Assembly (NCBI GenBank): GCA_036506275.1
Contig: DASXSB010000013.1
Coordinates: 1 to 64,000 of the forward strand
Direction of reading: 5' to 3'
Length of the DNA: 64,000 nucleotides
Source of the DNA: DASXSB01 sp036506275
Lineage (GTDB): Bacteria > Methylomirabilota > Methylomirabilia > Rokubacteriales > CSP1-6
Below are positions 42,759-51,724 of the stretch, one piece after another (the stretch's first letter is position 1; each line of letters begins with the position of its first letter). The notes beneath the pieces were generated by a model. The model was not told the origin of the DNA and searched no databases. It saw only the letters and a list, made by a program, of their open reading frames with translations. The translations under genes and the position numbers were made by a program.

Positions 42759-43565
42759 TCAGGCGCGGTGGCCGTCCTTTCGCTCGCCGAGAGCGCCCAG
42801 GAGCGGGCCGAAGAGATCGATCGGGATCGGAAAGAACGTCGTCGTGTTGCGCTCCGACGCCACCTCGCGCATCGTCTGCAAGAAGCGAAGCTGGACCGCC
42901 ACCGGATGGCGCGTGAGGACTTCCGCTGCCTCGGAGAGCTTGGCCGCCGCCTGATACTCACCGTCGGCGTTGATGACCTTGGCGCGGCGCTCGCGCTCCG
43001 CCTCCGCCTGCTTCGCCATCGCGCGCTGCATGTCCTGAGGCAGGTCGATCTGCTTCACCTCCACCGTCGCGACCTTGATGCCCCACGGCTCCGTGTGCTC
43101 GTCGATGATCCGCTGCAACGTCTGGTTGATCTTGTCGCGCGCGGAGAGGAGGTCGTCCAGCTCCACCTGTCCGAGCACGCTGCGGAGCGTGGTCTGCGCG
43201 ATCTGCGAGGTGGCGTAGAGGTAATCCTGGACGGCCACGATCGCCTTCTCGGGATCGATGACGCGGAAGTAGATGACCGCGCTCACCTTGATCGACACGT
43301 TGTCGCGGGTGATGACGTCCTGGGGCGGCACGTCGAGCGCGACCGTCTGCAAGCTCACCTTCACCATCTTGTCGATGATGGGCAGGAGCAGGATCAGCCC
43401 CGGCCCGTTGCCGTGGCCACCGGGATTGAGGATGGCGCGCGCGCTCCGCCCCAGGCGGAACACCACCGCGCGCTCGTACTCGCGGAGCGTGCGGACGCAG
43501 GAGCCGACGAAGAAGAGAAGCGCGATCGCGCCCGCGACGATCAGCAGCGAATCGATGTTGATCAT
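42759..43565 (-). CDS. Slipin (stomatin-like SPFH protein)
   Basis: A 268-residue membrane protein with one N-terminal helix (IVAGAIALLFFVGSCV). The SPFH core has REYERAVVFRLGRSARAILN, GPGLILLLPIIDKMVKVSLQ and VPPQDVITRDNVSIKVSAVI. QDYLYATSQIAQTTLRSVLG and a C-terminal coiled coil (AMAKQAEAERERRAKVINAD) follow. It overlaps the nfeD gene (ATGA). Slipin-NfeD pairs are widespread: the NfeD protease cleaves the slipin C-terminus in Pyrococcus. It should form large oligomers in the inner membrane. Regulation not visible. Confidence 0.95.
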   Translation of the reverse strand: MINIDSLLIVAGAIALLFFVGSCVRTLREYERAVVFRLGRSARAILNPGGHGNGPGLILLLPIIDKMVKVSLQTVALDVPPQDVITRDNVSIKVSAVIYFRVIDPEKAIVAVQDYLYATSQIAQTTLRSVLGQVELDDLLSARDKINQTLQRIIDEHTEPWGIKVATVEVKQIDLPQDMQRAMAKQAEAERERRAKVINADGEYQAAAKLSEAAEVLTRHPVAVQLRFLQTMREVASERNTTTFFPIPIDLFGPLLGALGERKDGHRA

Positions 43566-44863
43566 GACTCACCTCCCGTGCCGCCGGCCTTGACCACCCT
43601 CAGCGTGAGACCGTCGATGCCGACCACCCGCACCGGTGTTCCCGCCGCCACCACGCCGCCGTCCGCCACCGCTTGCCAGATTTCTCCTTGCACCATGACC
43701 TGCCCCGCGGGCGCGAGCGTCTCCCGCGCCACTGCCGTCTGCCCCACGAGGCCGGCCGCGCCCGTGGTGGGCCGGCGGCCGAGCGCGCGCACGCCCGCCG
43801 CCACCACCCCGAGGAACAGGACGGCCGTGACCGCCACCATGAACGCGATCAGCGTCCACGAGAGGCGGAAGCCGAGCTCGGGAGCATCGAAGAGCATGAT
43901 CGATCCGAGCGCGAGCGAGACCATGCCGCCTACGGCGAGAACGCCGTGGCTGACGACCTTGATCTCGGCCACGAAGAGCACGATGCCGAACAGGATCAGC
44001 AGCAGCCCCGCCCAGTTGATGGGAAGGCTCTGGAAGGCGAAGAAGGCGAGGATCAGCGAGATCCCTCCCACCACGCCGGGAAGGACCACGCCCGGGTTCG
44101 ACAGCTCGAAGAAGAGCCCGAGCATTCCGAGCATCATGAGGACGTAGGCGACGTTGGGGTCGGAGATCACGTTCAGGAAGCGGTCCCGGAAGCCGATCTC
44201 GATCGGCGCCACCGCCGCCTCCCGCGTGGCGAGCCGGATGGTCCCCTTCACCGTCTTCACCTCGCGGCCGTCGACCTTGGCGAGGAGATCCGGCACCGAG
44301 TCCGCGACGAGGTCGACCACGTGGAGGCGCACCGCCTCCCGCTCCGTGACCGACACCGACTCTCGGACGGCCTTCTCCGCCCACTCCGCGTTGCGGCCGC
44401 GCTCAGTGGCGATCGTGCGCACGAAGGCGGCGGCGTCGTTCTCCGCCTTCTTCGACATCTCCTTGTCCATGTTGCCGCTCACGGCGACCGGGTGAGCGGC
44501 CCCGATGTTGGTGGCGGGCGCCATGGCCGCCACGTGCGCCGCCATCGTGATGAACACGCCCGCCGACGCCGCCCGCGCGCCGGTGGGAGCGACGTAGACG
44601 ATGACCGGAATCTCGGCGTTGAGCATCCGCTGGGCGATGGCGCGCATGGAGCGCTCGAGCCCGCCCGGGGTGTCGAGCTGGATGATGAGGGCTTGTGCCT
44701 TCTCGGCCTGGGCGCGGTCGAGAGCGGTGCCGACGAGCCGCACGGTGACGGGGCTGATCACGCCCTCGATGTCGATCTTCGACACCGGCGCCGGGGCCGC
44801 CGCCGCCACGCCCGCGAGCGCGAGGGAGGCGCCGCCGACGAGAACGGCGAGCCGCCGCATCAT
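43562..44863 (-). CDS. NfeD-family membrane-bound serine protease (long form)
   Basis: The 433-residue protein has a signal segment (LAVLVGGASLALAGVAAAAP). A ClpP-class protease domain follows, with Ser in GARAASAGVFITMAAHVAAM and Lys in MSKKAENDAAAFV. Four or five membrane helices come next (for example MMLGMLGLFFELSNPGVVLP). A C-terminal OB-fold NfeD domain (GLVGQTAVARETLAPAGQVM) ends it. The start ATGATG overlaps the agmatinase stop. It and slipin form a membrane quality-control pair; the catalytic dyad is complete. Confidence 0.95.
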   Translation of the reverse strand: MMRRLAVLVGGASLALAGVAAAAPAPVSKIDIEGVISPVTVRLVGTALDRAQAEKAQALIIQLDTPGGLERSMRAIAQRMLNAEIPVIVYVAPTGARAASAGVFITMAAHVAAMAPATNIGAAHPVAVSGNMDKEMSKKAENDAAAFVRTIATERGRNAEWAEKAVRESVSVTEREAVRLHVVDLVADSVPDLLAKVDGREVKTVKGTIRLATREAAVAPIEIGFRDRFLNVISDPNVAYVLMMLGMLGLFFELSNPGVVLPGVVGGISLILAFFAFQSLPINWAGLLLILFGIVLFVAEIKVVSHGVLAVGGMVSLALGSIMLFDAPELGFRLSWTLIAFMVAVTAVLFLGVVAAGVRALGRRPTTGAAGLVGQTAVARETLAPAGQVMVQGEIWQAVADGGVVAAGTPVRVVGIDGLTLRVVKAGGTGGES

Positions 44864-45789
44864 CGCTGGAGCGCGAAGAGGCAGACGAGCTCGAACATCA
44901 AGTTGGCGGCGAGGAGCGAGGTCACCTGCCCGGGACCGTCGTACGGCGGCGCCACCTCCACGATGTCGGCGCCGACGAGCGTGAGCCCGGCGAGCGCGCG
45001 CACGAGGGCGAGGGCCTCGTAGGACGTGAGCCCGCCCACTTCGGGAGTACCGGTGGCGGGCGCGTAGGCGGGATCGACGGCGTCGATGTCGAACGAGCAG
45101 TACACGGGTCCGCCCGCGAGCCGCGCCAGCCGTTGCGCCGCCGCCGCCACGCCCTGCTCCTTCACGGCCTCGATGCGGATCACCTCGATGCCGTGCTGGT
45201 CGTGGAACGCGAAATCCTCGTCGCCGTAGAGCGAGCCGCGGATGCCGACCTGGATCATCCGCCGGGGATCGATGAGCCCTTCCTCGACGGCGCGGCGAAA
45301 CGGCGTGCCGTGGAAGAACTTGGAGCCGAAGTACTCGTCCCAGGTGTCCGGATGAGCGTCGAAGTGGACGAGTCCCACGCGTCCGTGCCGCCGCGCCACC
45401 GATCGAAGGATCGGGAGCGAGATCGAGTGATCGCCGCCCACGCAGAGGGGCGTGGCGCCCGCGTTCACGATCTCGTCCACGCGCGCCGTGATCTTGTCGT
45501 ACGTGCGCTCGATGGAGATCGGCACCACGTCCACGTCGCCGCAGTCCGCCACCCGCAGCCGCTGGAACGGATGCACCTTGAGCACGGGATGCCAGGACCG
45601 GATGATCGAGGACTGCTCGCGCACCGCGCGCGGGCCGAAGCGTGCCCCCGTGCGATACGAGGTGCCCCCGTCGTACGGCACGCCGAGCAGCGCCACGTCC
45701 AGATCTGCCGGCGACGGCGCCCATGGCAGCAGCATGAACGTCGCCACCTGGCCGAAGCGCGGGGAGACGAACGGGTCGCGCGGCTGCAT
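44860..45789 (-). CDS. Agmatinase/ureohydrolase family enzyme
   Basis: This 309-residue ureohydrolase has the binuclear manganese motifs: GGDHS (LCVGGDHSISLPIL), D-A-H-x-D (GLVHFDAHPDTWDEYFGS) and S-x-D-x-D-x-x-D-P (YCSFDIDAVDPAYAPATG). The N-terminal GVPYDGGTSYRTGARFGPRA is typical of agmatinases (SpeB). Substrate may be agmatine, guanidinobutyrate or a similar guanidine, so speB is not assigned. Urea would be released in the cytosol. The ATG shares a base with the sufS stop (TGATG). Confidence 0.88.
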   Translation of the reverse strand: MQPRDPFVSPRFGQVATFMLLPWAPSPADLDVALLGVPYDGGTSYRTGARFGPRAVREQSSIIRSWHPVLKVHPFQRLRVADCGDVDVVPISIERTYDKITARVDEIVNAGATPLCVGGDHSISLPILRSVARRHGRVGLVHFDAHPDTWDEYFGSKFFHGTPFRRAVEEGLIDPRRMIQVGIRGSLYGDEDFAFHDQHGIEVIRIEAVKEQGVAAAAQRLARLAGGPVYCSFDIDAVDPAYAPATGTPEVGGLTSYEALALVRALAGLTLVGADIVEVAPPYDGPGQVTSLLAANLMFELVCLFALQR

Positions 45790-47003
45790 CAGAGGGCGTG
45801 ACGGAGGGCACCCACCGCGCGCGCCAGCAGGGTGATTTCCTCGGCGGAGTTGAAGACCGAGAAGCTGGCGCGGGCGGTGCCGACGACGCCCAGACATCGC
45901 ATGAGCGGCTGCGCGCAGTGATGGCCGGCGCGCACGGCGATGCCCTCCGCGTCGAGGAAGGCGGCGACGTCGTGGGGATGGAGACCTTCGACCGTGAACG
46001 CCACCACCGCCCCCCGCTCCTCCGCCGGCGGCCCGCACACCCGGACTCCCGGTAGCGATCCGAGCTCCGCGAGCGCCTGCCGCGTCAGCTCACGCTCGTG
46101 CTCGGCGACCCGATCCATGCCGAGCTTCTCCAGATATTCGATGGCGGCGGTGAGGCCGACCGCTTCCGCGATGGGTGGAGTGCCGGGCTCGAATCGCCAC
46201 GGCAGATCGTTCCACTGGGCGCGGTCGATCCAGACTTCCTTGATCATCTCGCCCCCGCCCCGCGTCGGCTCCAGGGCCTCGAGGAGGGCCTGGCGCCCGT
46301 AGAGGACGCCGATGCCGGTGGGACCGAGCATCTTGTGCGCCGAGAAGACGTAGAAGTCGCATCCCAGTCGAGACATATCGAGCTGGAGATGAGGCGCCGC
46401 TTGAGCCCCGTCCACCACCGTCACCGCCCCTACCCGGCGCGCCCGCGCGGCGATGTCGGCCACGGGCAGGATGGTACCGAGCACGTTCGAGACGTGGGCG
46501 AAAGCGACGATCCGGGTGCGGGGGGCGAGGAGCCGCTCGAAGGCGGCGAGATCGAGACGGCCGTCGGCCGTGACGGGCACGGCTCTCACGACGGCGCCGC
46601 GTTCTCGGGCCGCCATCTGCCAGGGCACGATGTTCGAGTGATGCTCGAGCTCGGTGATCAGGATCTCGTCGCCGGCGGTGAGCGTGCGCCCGAGCGCGGA
46701 TGCGAGCAGGTTGAGACCATCCGTCGTCCCGCGCGTGAACACGATCTCCTCGCGGCTCCCCGCCCCGATGAAGCGCTGCACGCTGTCGCGCGCGGCCTCG
46801 TAGAGCTCGGTCGCTTCCTCGCCGAGCGTGTGGATGGAGCGATGGACGTTGGCGTGGGTGCGCTCGTAGTACCGCGTCATCGCTTCCATCACCGCGCGCG
46901 GCTTCTGGCTGGAGGCGGCGGAGTCGAGGTAGACGAGCGGCCGCCCGTTGACGACGCGCTCCAGGATCGGAAAGTCGCCGCGCGTCTGCTCGTCGAGCGT
47001 CAT
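45789..47003 (-). CDS. sufS: Cysteine desulfurase SufS
   Basis: SufS (404 residues) takes sulfur from cysteine for Fe-S and other sulfur cofactors. Seen are the family start GRPLVYLDSAASSQKPRAVM, NVHRSIHTLGEEATELYEAA and TELEHHSNIVPWQMAARERG. The PLP lysine is in FYVFSAHKMLGPTGIGVLYG. The active-site Cys is in VRAGHHCAQPLMRCLG. The ATG overlaps the sufU stop (ATGA). Only sufS and sufU occur here; the scaffold sufBCD genes are elsewhere. Its place next to molybdoenzyme maturation genes hints that it may also feed sulfur to Mo-enzymes. Confidence 0.96.
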   Translation of the reverse strand: MTLDEQTRGDFPILERVVNGRPLVYLDSAASSQKPRAVMEAMTRYYERTHANVHRSIHTLGEEATELYEAARDSVQRFIGAGSREEIVFTRGTTDGLNLLASALGRTLTAGDEILITELEHHSNIVPWQMAARERGAVVRAVPVTADGRLDLAAFERLLAPRTRIVAFAHVSNVLGTILPVADIAARARRVGAVTVVDGAQAAPHLQLDMSRLGCDFYVFSAHKMLGPTGIGVLYGRQALLEALEPTRGGGEMIKEVWIDRAQWNDLPWRFEPGTPPIAEAVGLTAAIEYLEKLGMDRVAEHERELTRQALAELGSLPGVRVCGPPAEERGAVVAFTVEGLHPHDVAAFLDAEGIAVRAGHHCAQPLMRCLGVVGTARASFSVFNSAEEITLLARAVGALRHAL

Positions 47004-47395
47004 CGTCTTCCTTCTCCCGCGAGCGCTGCCGCCAGCACCGAGAGGGGCAGCGTCACGCAGCGCATGCGCGTGGGACGCACGTCGGCTTTGAGCACGTCGA
47101 GGACGTCGGCCGCCGTGAGCGCGCCGGCCGCCCCGCGCTCGCGGCCGCTCGCCAGCTCCATCACCACGTCCGCCGATGCCGTGCAGATCGCGCAGGAGTC
47201 GCCGGCGAAGCGCGCCGTCTCGATGCGCCCGTCCGTGAAGGCGAGCTGCACGCGGACACGGTCCCCGCAGAGCGGGTTCACGTCTTCGGCCACGGCGTCC
47301 GCTCCCACGAGCTCACCCCGGAAGCGCGGCCGCCGCCAACGTTCGCGGATCACGTCGCTGTAGAGGGCGCGGGGACCGACGGCCACGTCGGTCAT
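47000..47395 (-). CDS. sufU: SufU-type zinc-dependent sulfurtransferase
   Basis: SufU accepts the persulfide from SufS. The 131-residue product has the three zinc/sulfur Cys positions in DVNPLCGDRVRVQLAFTDGR, GDSCAICTASADVVMELA and MRCVTLPLSVLAAAL. The N-terminus LYSDVIRERWRRPRFRGELV is typical of IscU/SufU. Overlaps the upstream gene by ATGA and sufS by ATGA. The Gly/Arg insertion of SufU between Cys2 and Cys3 (ASGRERGAAGALTAAD) distinguishes it from IscU. Confidence 0.93.
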   Translation of the reverse strand: MTDVAVGPRALYSDVIRERWRRPRFRGELVGADAVAEDVNPLCGDRVRVQLAFTDGRIETARFAGDSCAICTASADVVMELASGRERGAAGALTAADVLDVLKADVRPTRMRCVTLPLSVLAAALAGEGRR

Positions 47396-48432
47396 TCGAG
47401 CTCGCCGCGCACGGCGTTGGCCCGGTACGGCGGGAAGCGATACGCCACCGCCCGGGAGAGCAGGCCCCCGTGGCCGAGCCCCGCGATCTCGGCGTTGCCC
47501 ACCGCCTCTCCGGCGAGGAGGCGGGGCAGGACCAGATCGAACGTCGTCGCCTGCGAAAACATTCCGCACGTGGGCATGCCGAGCACGGGACGGCCATCCC
47601 AGCGCGCCAGCCACAGCAAGCTGCCGGGATGCGCGGGCGCCCCGTGCCGTTCCATGGTGGCGCCCACGAGGGTGAGGGCGCCGAACACTGGATCAAGCGG
47701 ATCGAGCGCGCTGGCGCCGGCCACGATCAAGAGGTCGGCGCCTTCCCCGCGCAGCGCCGCGAGCTCGTCCGCCACTGCCCGCGCCGAGCCACCCGTGAAG
47801 CGCAACGGCAACAGCCGCGATCCGAACCAGTCGATCTTCTCGCCGAGCGCCGACTCGAAGCGGGCGCGCTGGCGGGCATCGAGGCTCTCGCGCGCCACGA
47901 CGCCCACCGTCGCCGGCCGGAACGGCCGCACAACGATCAGGCCCTGTGCCGCGCGTGCCGTCTTCTCCACGGCGAGCAGCGTCGGCTCCGCGATCACGAG
48001 CGGCGTCACCTTCGCTCGCGCCACCACCTCACCGGCCTCCACGGGTTGCCCGTCGAAGAGCGTGAACACGGAAATTCCCTCGTGCGCATTCACCTCGGCG
48101 AGCGCAGCGCGATGAACATCGAGGAGCCCGCGACCGGCGGCCGCCAGCGTCCACTGGCCGCCCGTGTAGCCCTTCACCTGGACGCCCGCGCCTCCCACCG
48201 CGTCGGCGAGACGGCGGCCCGCATCCTCCTCGTGCAGATCGCCTTCTTCCACCTCGAGGACGTGGATCTCGTCCCAGGGCGCGGCCAGGACGGCCGCCGC
48301 CGACGCCCGATCGAGACGAGCGCCCTTCGGCACCGCCACCTTGCCCGCGGCGTCGCGCACGTCGTGACAGAGCACCCGGTCCACGAGCACGTCCACCGTG
48401 GTGTCGGGCCGGCGCGCCGCGATCGCCTTCAT
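47392..48432 (-). CDS. Molybdopterin-binding-domain (MoCF) protein
   Basis: 346 residues. The C-terminal half has a MoCF/MogA-like fold: TVGVVARESLDARQRARFES, then LIVAGASALDPLDPVFGALT and the loop RHGAPAHPGSLLWLARWDGR, ending in a proline-rich block. The N-terminal half (LVDRVLCHDVRDAAGKVAVP) resembles the MoeA-like linker domain. It lacks the full MoeA set. Such proteins accompany XdhC, MobA-like and CoxD/E genes in molybdo-hydroxylase clusters, where they are thought to handle the Mo cofactor in the cytosol. AAGGGG precedes the ATG at 48432. Confidence 0.8.
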   Translation of the reverse strand: MKAIAARRPDTTVDVLVDRVLCHDVRDAAGKVAVPKGARLDRASAAAVLAAPWDEIHVLEVEEGDLHEEDAGRRLADAVGGAGVQVKGYTGGQWTLAAAGRGLLDVHRAALAEVNAHEGISVFTLFDGQPVEAGEVVARAKVTPLVIAEPTLLAVEKTARAAQGLIVVRPFRPATVGVVARESLDARQRARFESALGEKIDWFGSRLLPLRFTGGSARAVADELAALRGEGADLLIVAGASALDPLDPVFGALTLVGATMERHGAPAHPGSLLWLARWDGRPVLGMPTCGMFSQATTFDLVLPRLLAGEAVGNAEIAGLGHGGLLSRAVAYRFPPYRANAVRGELE

Positions 48433-48462
48433 CGCATCCCCTTCATCGCGGGACGCTCACGA

Positions 48463-49548
48463 TCATCGCGTCGCGCTCCCGACCCGCGCGCTCATCGGCT
48501 GGCCGGTGCCGCCGCCGCGCACGAGCTGGATCTCGGCGAGAACGGCGAGCGCGATCTCGGGCGCACTGCGGGCGCCGAGGTCGAGGCCGATGGGGACGCG
48601 CACGCGCTTCAGCGCCGCCTCCGCCACGCCGTCGTCGGCGAGCATCTTCAAGATCGTGGCCCCGCGGCGGGACGAGCCGAGCATCCCCACGTAGCCCGCA
48701 TCGCTGGCGAGGGCGTGACGGAGCACGGGCAGATCGTACTTGTAGTCGTGAGCGACCAGCACGAGCGCGGCGGCCGGGGTGAGCGGATAGTCGCGCACGA
48801 GCTCGGACGGAATGCCGACCCGCAGCTCGTCCACGTCGGGAAACCGGTCCCGGGTGGCGAAGCGCGGGCGCGCGTCGACGACCACCGTACGGTACCCGAG
48901 CGTCCGCGCGAGCGCCGTGAGCGGCATGGCGACATGGGTGGCGCCGACCACCACGAGCAACGCGGGGGGCGCGTACACTTCGACGAACGCGCGGGCCTTT
49001 TCGAGGAGCAGCGTGCGCGAGGCGCCGGTCTCGATGGCGCTGCGCGCCTCTCGCACGAAAGCGGCGTCGAGGCGCGACTCACCGAGCGTCCCCTCGACGG
49101 CGCCGTCGTCGAGCACGAGCACCTTGGCGCCCACGTGGTCATCCAGGCGCGTGACAATGGCGCCTCGACCGCCCCGCGCGGCGTGCGCGCGCACCCGCTC
49201 ATACAGGGCGGCCGCGGCGTCGTCGGTCCGGCCGAGGGCGAGCGGCTCCACGAAGACCTCGATGGTGCCGCCACACGTGAGCCCGATCTCCCATGCTTCC
49301 TCGTCGCCGAGATCGAGCTCGAGCAGGCGCGGGCGCATCGTCTGGAGGACGTCCGCCGATTCCTCGATGACCTGGGCGTCCACGCAGCCGCCGATGGTGA
49401 CGGAGCCGAGCACGGCTCCATCCTCGCCGACCAGCATCTTCGCGCCTTCCTTGCGGGGCGTGGTGCCGCGCGTGTTCACGAGGGTGGCGACGGCCACCTT
49501 GCCGGGAGCGCGTCGTAATTGGTCAATGTGTTCGAAGAGTTCGGCCAC
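48463..49548 (-). CDS. XdhC/CoxI-family molybdenum cofactor maturation protein
   Basis: XdhC proteins bind and present sulfurated Mo cofactor to hydroxylases. The 361 residues have the XdhC_CoxI N-domain (ATLVNTRGTTPRKEGAKMLV, LGSVTIGGCVDAQVIEES, LTCGGTIEVFVEPL) and a Rossmann-like C-domain (LLVVVGATHVAMPLTALART, GYVGMLGSSRRGATILKML). GTG start at 49548, with TATCAT ending 8 nt before it, in a 140-bp gap. It is separated from the MoCF gene by 30 bp. It should serve the CoxSLM enzyme encoded upstream in the same cluster. Confidence 0.93.
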   Translation of the reverse strand: MAELFEHIDQLRRAPGKVAVATLVNTRGTTPRKEGAKMLVGEDGAVLGSVTIGGCVDAQVIEESADVLQTMRPRLLELDLGDEEAWEIGLTCGGTIEVFVEPLALGRTDDAAAALYERVRAHAARGGRGAIVTRLDDHVGAKVLVLDDGAVEGTLGESRLDAAFVREARSAIETGASRTLLLEKARAFVEVYAPPALLVVVGATHVAMPLTALARTLGYRTVVVDARPRFATRDRFPDVDELRVGIPSELVRDYPLTPAAALVLVAHDYKYDLPVLRHALASDAGYVGMLGSSRRGATILKMLADDGVAEAALKRVRVPIGLDLGARSAPEIALAVLAEIQLVRGGGTGQPMSARVGSATR

Positions 49549-49556
49549 GGTCCCCA

Positions 49557-49562
49557 ATGATA
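49557..49562 (-). promoter_or_regulatory. TATCAT upstream of xdhC-like gene (leaderless candidate)
   Basis: TATCAT on the minus strand ends 8 nt before the GTG at 49548. It lies in a 140-bp gap after the CoxE-like gene. GGGGA in the spacer may act as a ribosome site instead if transcription starts further up. Confidence 0.4.
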
Positions 49563-49688
49563 CGCTCCGGCGCGGGAAAAGGACACTGCAGCCCGTCTCG
49601 AGGCGGCGGTTTTCGTGCGGATTCACACGTCGCTCCGCATGACGGCGGCGTCGCTGCCGATTTCGAACTGGATACTCCGCGCTGCCAA

Positions 49689-50828
49689 TCAGAGCGTCAG
49701 CTTGCCGGCGAGATCGCGGAGCGCGGACAGGTTGTGTGCGGACGCGAAGTGATCGACGAGCGGCAGCGCCGCCGCCATCCCGCGCGTGAGCGGCTCGTAG
49801 GACGGATTGCCGAGGAGCGGGTTCAGCCAGATCACGCGCCCGGCGCGCCGCTTGATCCGGAGCAGCTCGGCGGTGAGGAGCTCGGGCTCGCCGGTGTCCC
49901 AGCCGTCGGAGAGGACGATCACGATCGTGCGCCGGTCGACCAGCGACGGCCACTCGCGGTTGAACTGCGCGAGCGATTCTCCGATGCGGGTCCCGCCCGA
50001 CCAGTCGCGGACCTCGGTGAGGCGGCGGAGGACGGCGCGATACGAGCGCGACTTCAGATGCTCCGTGATGCGCGTGAGCCGGGTCGAGAACGTGAAGGTC
50101 TCCACCCGCCCGAACACCGACTGCAGCGCGAACAGGAACTGGAGCAGGAATCGGCTGTAGAGGTCCATCGATCCGGAGACGTCGCAGAGCAGCACGAGAC
50201 GCGCCTTCCGCCGCTTGCGCTCGCGATAGCGGAGGTCGATGAGGTCGCCGCGGGTGAGGTTGGCGCGGAGCGTGCGGCGCAGATCGACGCGGCCGCCCCG
50301 CCGCACGGGACGGCGCCGGCGGCTCAGGCGCCGCGCGAGCCGGCGCGCGATCTGGATCGTGAGCCGGAACACCTCGTCGAGCTGGTCGGCGGTGAACGTC
50401 GCGAAGTCCTGACCGGACAGCGATTCGCGATCGGAGACGCCGGGCACGCCGAGGGGCTCGCTCTGCGCTTCTTCCTCGTCGCCACCCCACGCATCGAGCG
50501 CGAGCGTCTCCCGCTTCTGCCCGCCGCCGCTCACCAGCGGCGCCGACTCCTCCGCTGGCGCCAGCGACATGAGTCCCGGAATGCCGGCCTCGGGATCGGG
50601 AGCCACGCGCCAGAACGCCTCGAAGCAGCTGTCGAAGGTGGGCACGTCCTCCGGCCGCGTCACGAACACGGCCCGCAGGCCGAGGTAGACCTCGTCGCGG
50701 TCAGCGAGATCGAGATGCTCGAGCGCGCGTACGGCGTCGGTGACGTGGAAGAGCGAGACGGGAAGGCCGTGCCGCCGCAGCAGCGTCGCGAACCGCACGA
50801 CGGCCGCGGACAGGCGGCGCGGCTGCAC
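49689..50828 (-). CDS. VWA-domain protein (CoxE-like)
   Basis: 379 residues. The C-terminal von Willebrand A domain has the MIDAS motif LVLLCDVSGSMDLYS (D-x-S-x-S), with VRDWSGGTRIGESLAQF and VIVLSDGWDTGEPELLTAEL completing the metal site. A highly basic stretch (RRLARRLSRRRRPVRRGGR) precedes it. GTG start shares a base with the MoxR stop (TAGTG). MoxR and CoxE together are needed for inserting the metal-sulfur site of CO dehydrogenase in Oligotropha. Here they follow the coxSLM genes, suggesting the same role. An in-frame extension upstream of the GTG has no family match. Confidence 0.9.
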   Translation of the reverse strand: MQPRRLSAAVVRFATLLRRHGLPVSLFHVTDAVRALEHLDLADRDEVYLGLRAVFVTRPEDVPTFDSCFEAFWRVAPDPEAGIPGLMSLAPAEESAPLVSGGGQKRETLALDAWGGDEEEAQSEPLGVPGVSDRESLSGQDFATFTADQLDEVFRLTIQIARRLARRLSRRRRPVRRGGRVDLRRTLRANLTRGDLIDLRYRERKRRKARLVLLCDVSGSMDLYSRFLLQFLFALQSVFGRVETFTFSTRLTRITEHLKSRSYRAVLRRLTEVRDWSGGTRIGESLAQFNREWPSLVDRRTIVIVLSDGWDTGEPELLTAELLRIKRRAGRVIWLNPLLGNPSYEPLTRGMAAALPLVDHFASAHNLSALRDLAGKLTL

Positions 50829-51718
50829 TAGGTCTGCGCGGGAAGGAAGGGCGCCAGCCCTCCCTTCGCGACCTCGGCGCGGAAGCGCTTGATGTCGTCG
50901 GCGTCCTTGAGGACGCACCCGAGCGTCTCTGCCACGAGCGCCTCGTCGAGATGGTCGGCGTGGAGGCCGGCGAGCGCCTGCGCCCAGTCGAGCGTCTCCG
51001 CCACCCCGGGCACCTTCGCCAGGCGCACGCGCCGGAGGCTCTCCATGAACCGCGCGACCTCGCGCGCGAGCCGCGCGTCGATGCCGGGGACCTTGCGCTC
51101 CACGATGCGGACTTCCTTCTCGAAGGTCGGGTAGTCGATCCAGAGGTAGAGACAGCGCCGGCGAAGCGCGTCGCTCAGCTCGCGCGTCCGGTTCGAGGTG
51201 AGGATGACGTGGGGCGGATGCGTGGCCTTGATCGTCCCGATCTCGGGAATCGTCACCTGCCAGTCCGCGAAGATTTCGAGCATGAAGGCCTCGAATTCTT
51301 CATCTGACCTGTCGACTTCGTCGACGAGCAGCACCGGCGCTTTTAGCGGTTGCGTGATTGCTTGCAGTAGCGGGCGGCGCAGCAGGAACGGCTCCGAGAA
51401 GATCTCGTGCTCGCGCTCGGCGACGCTGCCGCCCGCCTGCTCCGCGAGCTTGATGTGCAGAAGCTGCTTCTGGTAGTTCCACTCGTAGAGGGCGGCGGCG
51501 GCATCGAGACCTTCGTAGCACTGGAGGCGGATCAGGTTGGTCCCCAGCATCCGCGCCATCACCTTCGCCACCTCGGTCTTCCCGACGCCGGCGTGGCCTT
51601 CGATCAGGAGTGGCTTCCGGAGCCGCATGGCGAGGTGAACGGAGGTGGCGACGGGCGCATCGGTGACGTACTGCGCGTCTTCCATCAATTGCTGGAGCTG
51701 CCGGATCTCCTCACGCAC
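50828..51718 (-). CDS. MoxR-family AAA+ ATPase (CoxD-like)
   Basis: The 296 residues include Walker A LLIEGHAGVGKTEVAKVMAR, Walker B APVLLVDEVDRSDEEFEAFM, sensor 1 PHVILTSNRTRELSDALRRR and the arginine-finger block. It is a MoxR ATPase, which pairs with VWA proteins to mature complex metalloenzymes; CoxD acts this way on CO dehydrogenase. GTG start (REEIRQLQQLMEDAQ) with TAGAAT 8 nt before it. The stop overlaps the VWA gene by one base. It follows the nucleotidyltransferase by 6 bp. Confidence 0.93.
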   Translation of the reverse strand: MREEIRQLQQLMEDAQYVTDAPVATSVHLAMRLRKPLLIEGHAGVGKTEVAKVMARMLGTNLIRLQCYEGLDAAAALYEWNYQKQLLHIKLAEQAGGSVAEREHEIFSEPFLLRRPLLQAITQPLKAPVLLVDEVDRSDEEFEAFMLEIFADWQVTIPEIGTIKATHPPHVILTSNRTRELSDALRRRCLYLWIDYPTFEKEVRIVERKVPGIDARLAREVARFMESLRRVRLAKVPGVAETLDWAQALAGLHADHLDEALVAETLGCVLKDADDIKRFRAEVAKGGLAPFLPAQT

Positions 51719-51724
51719 GGGTCT

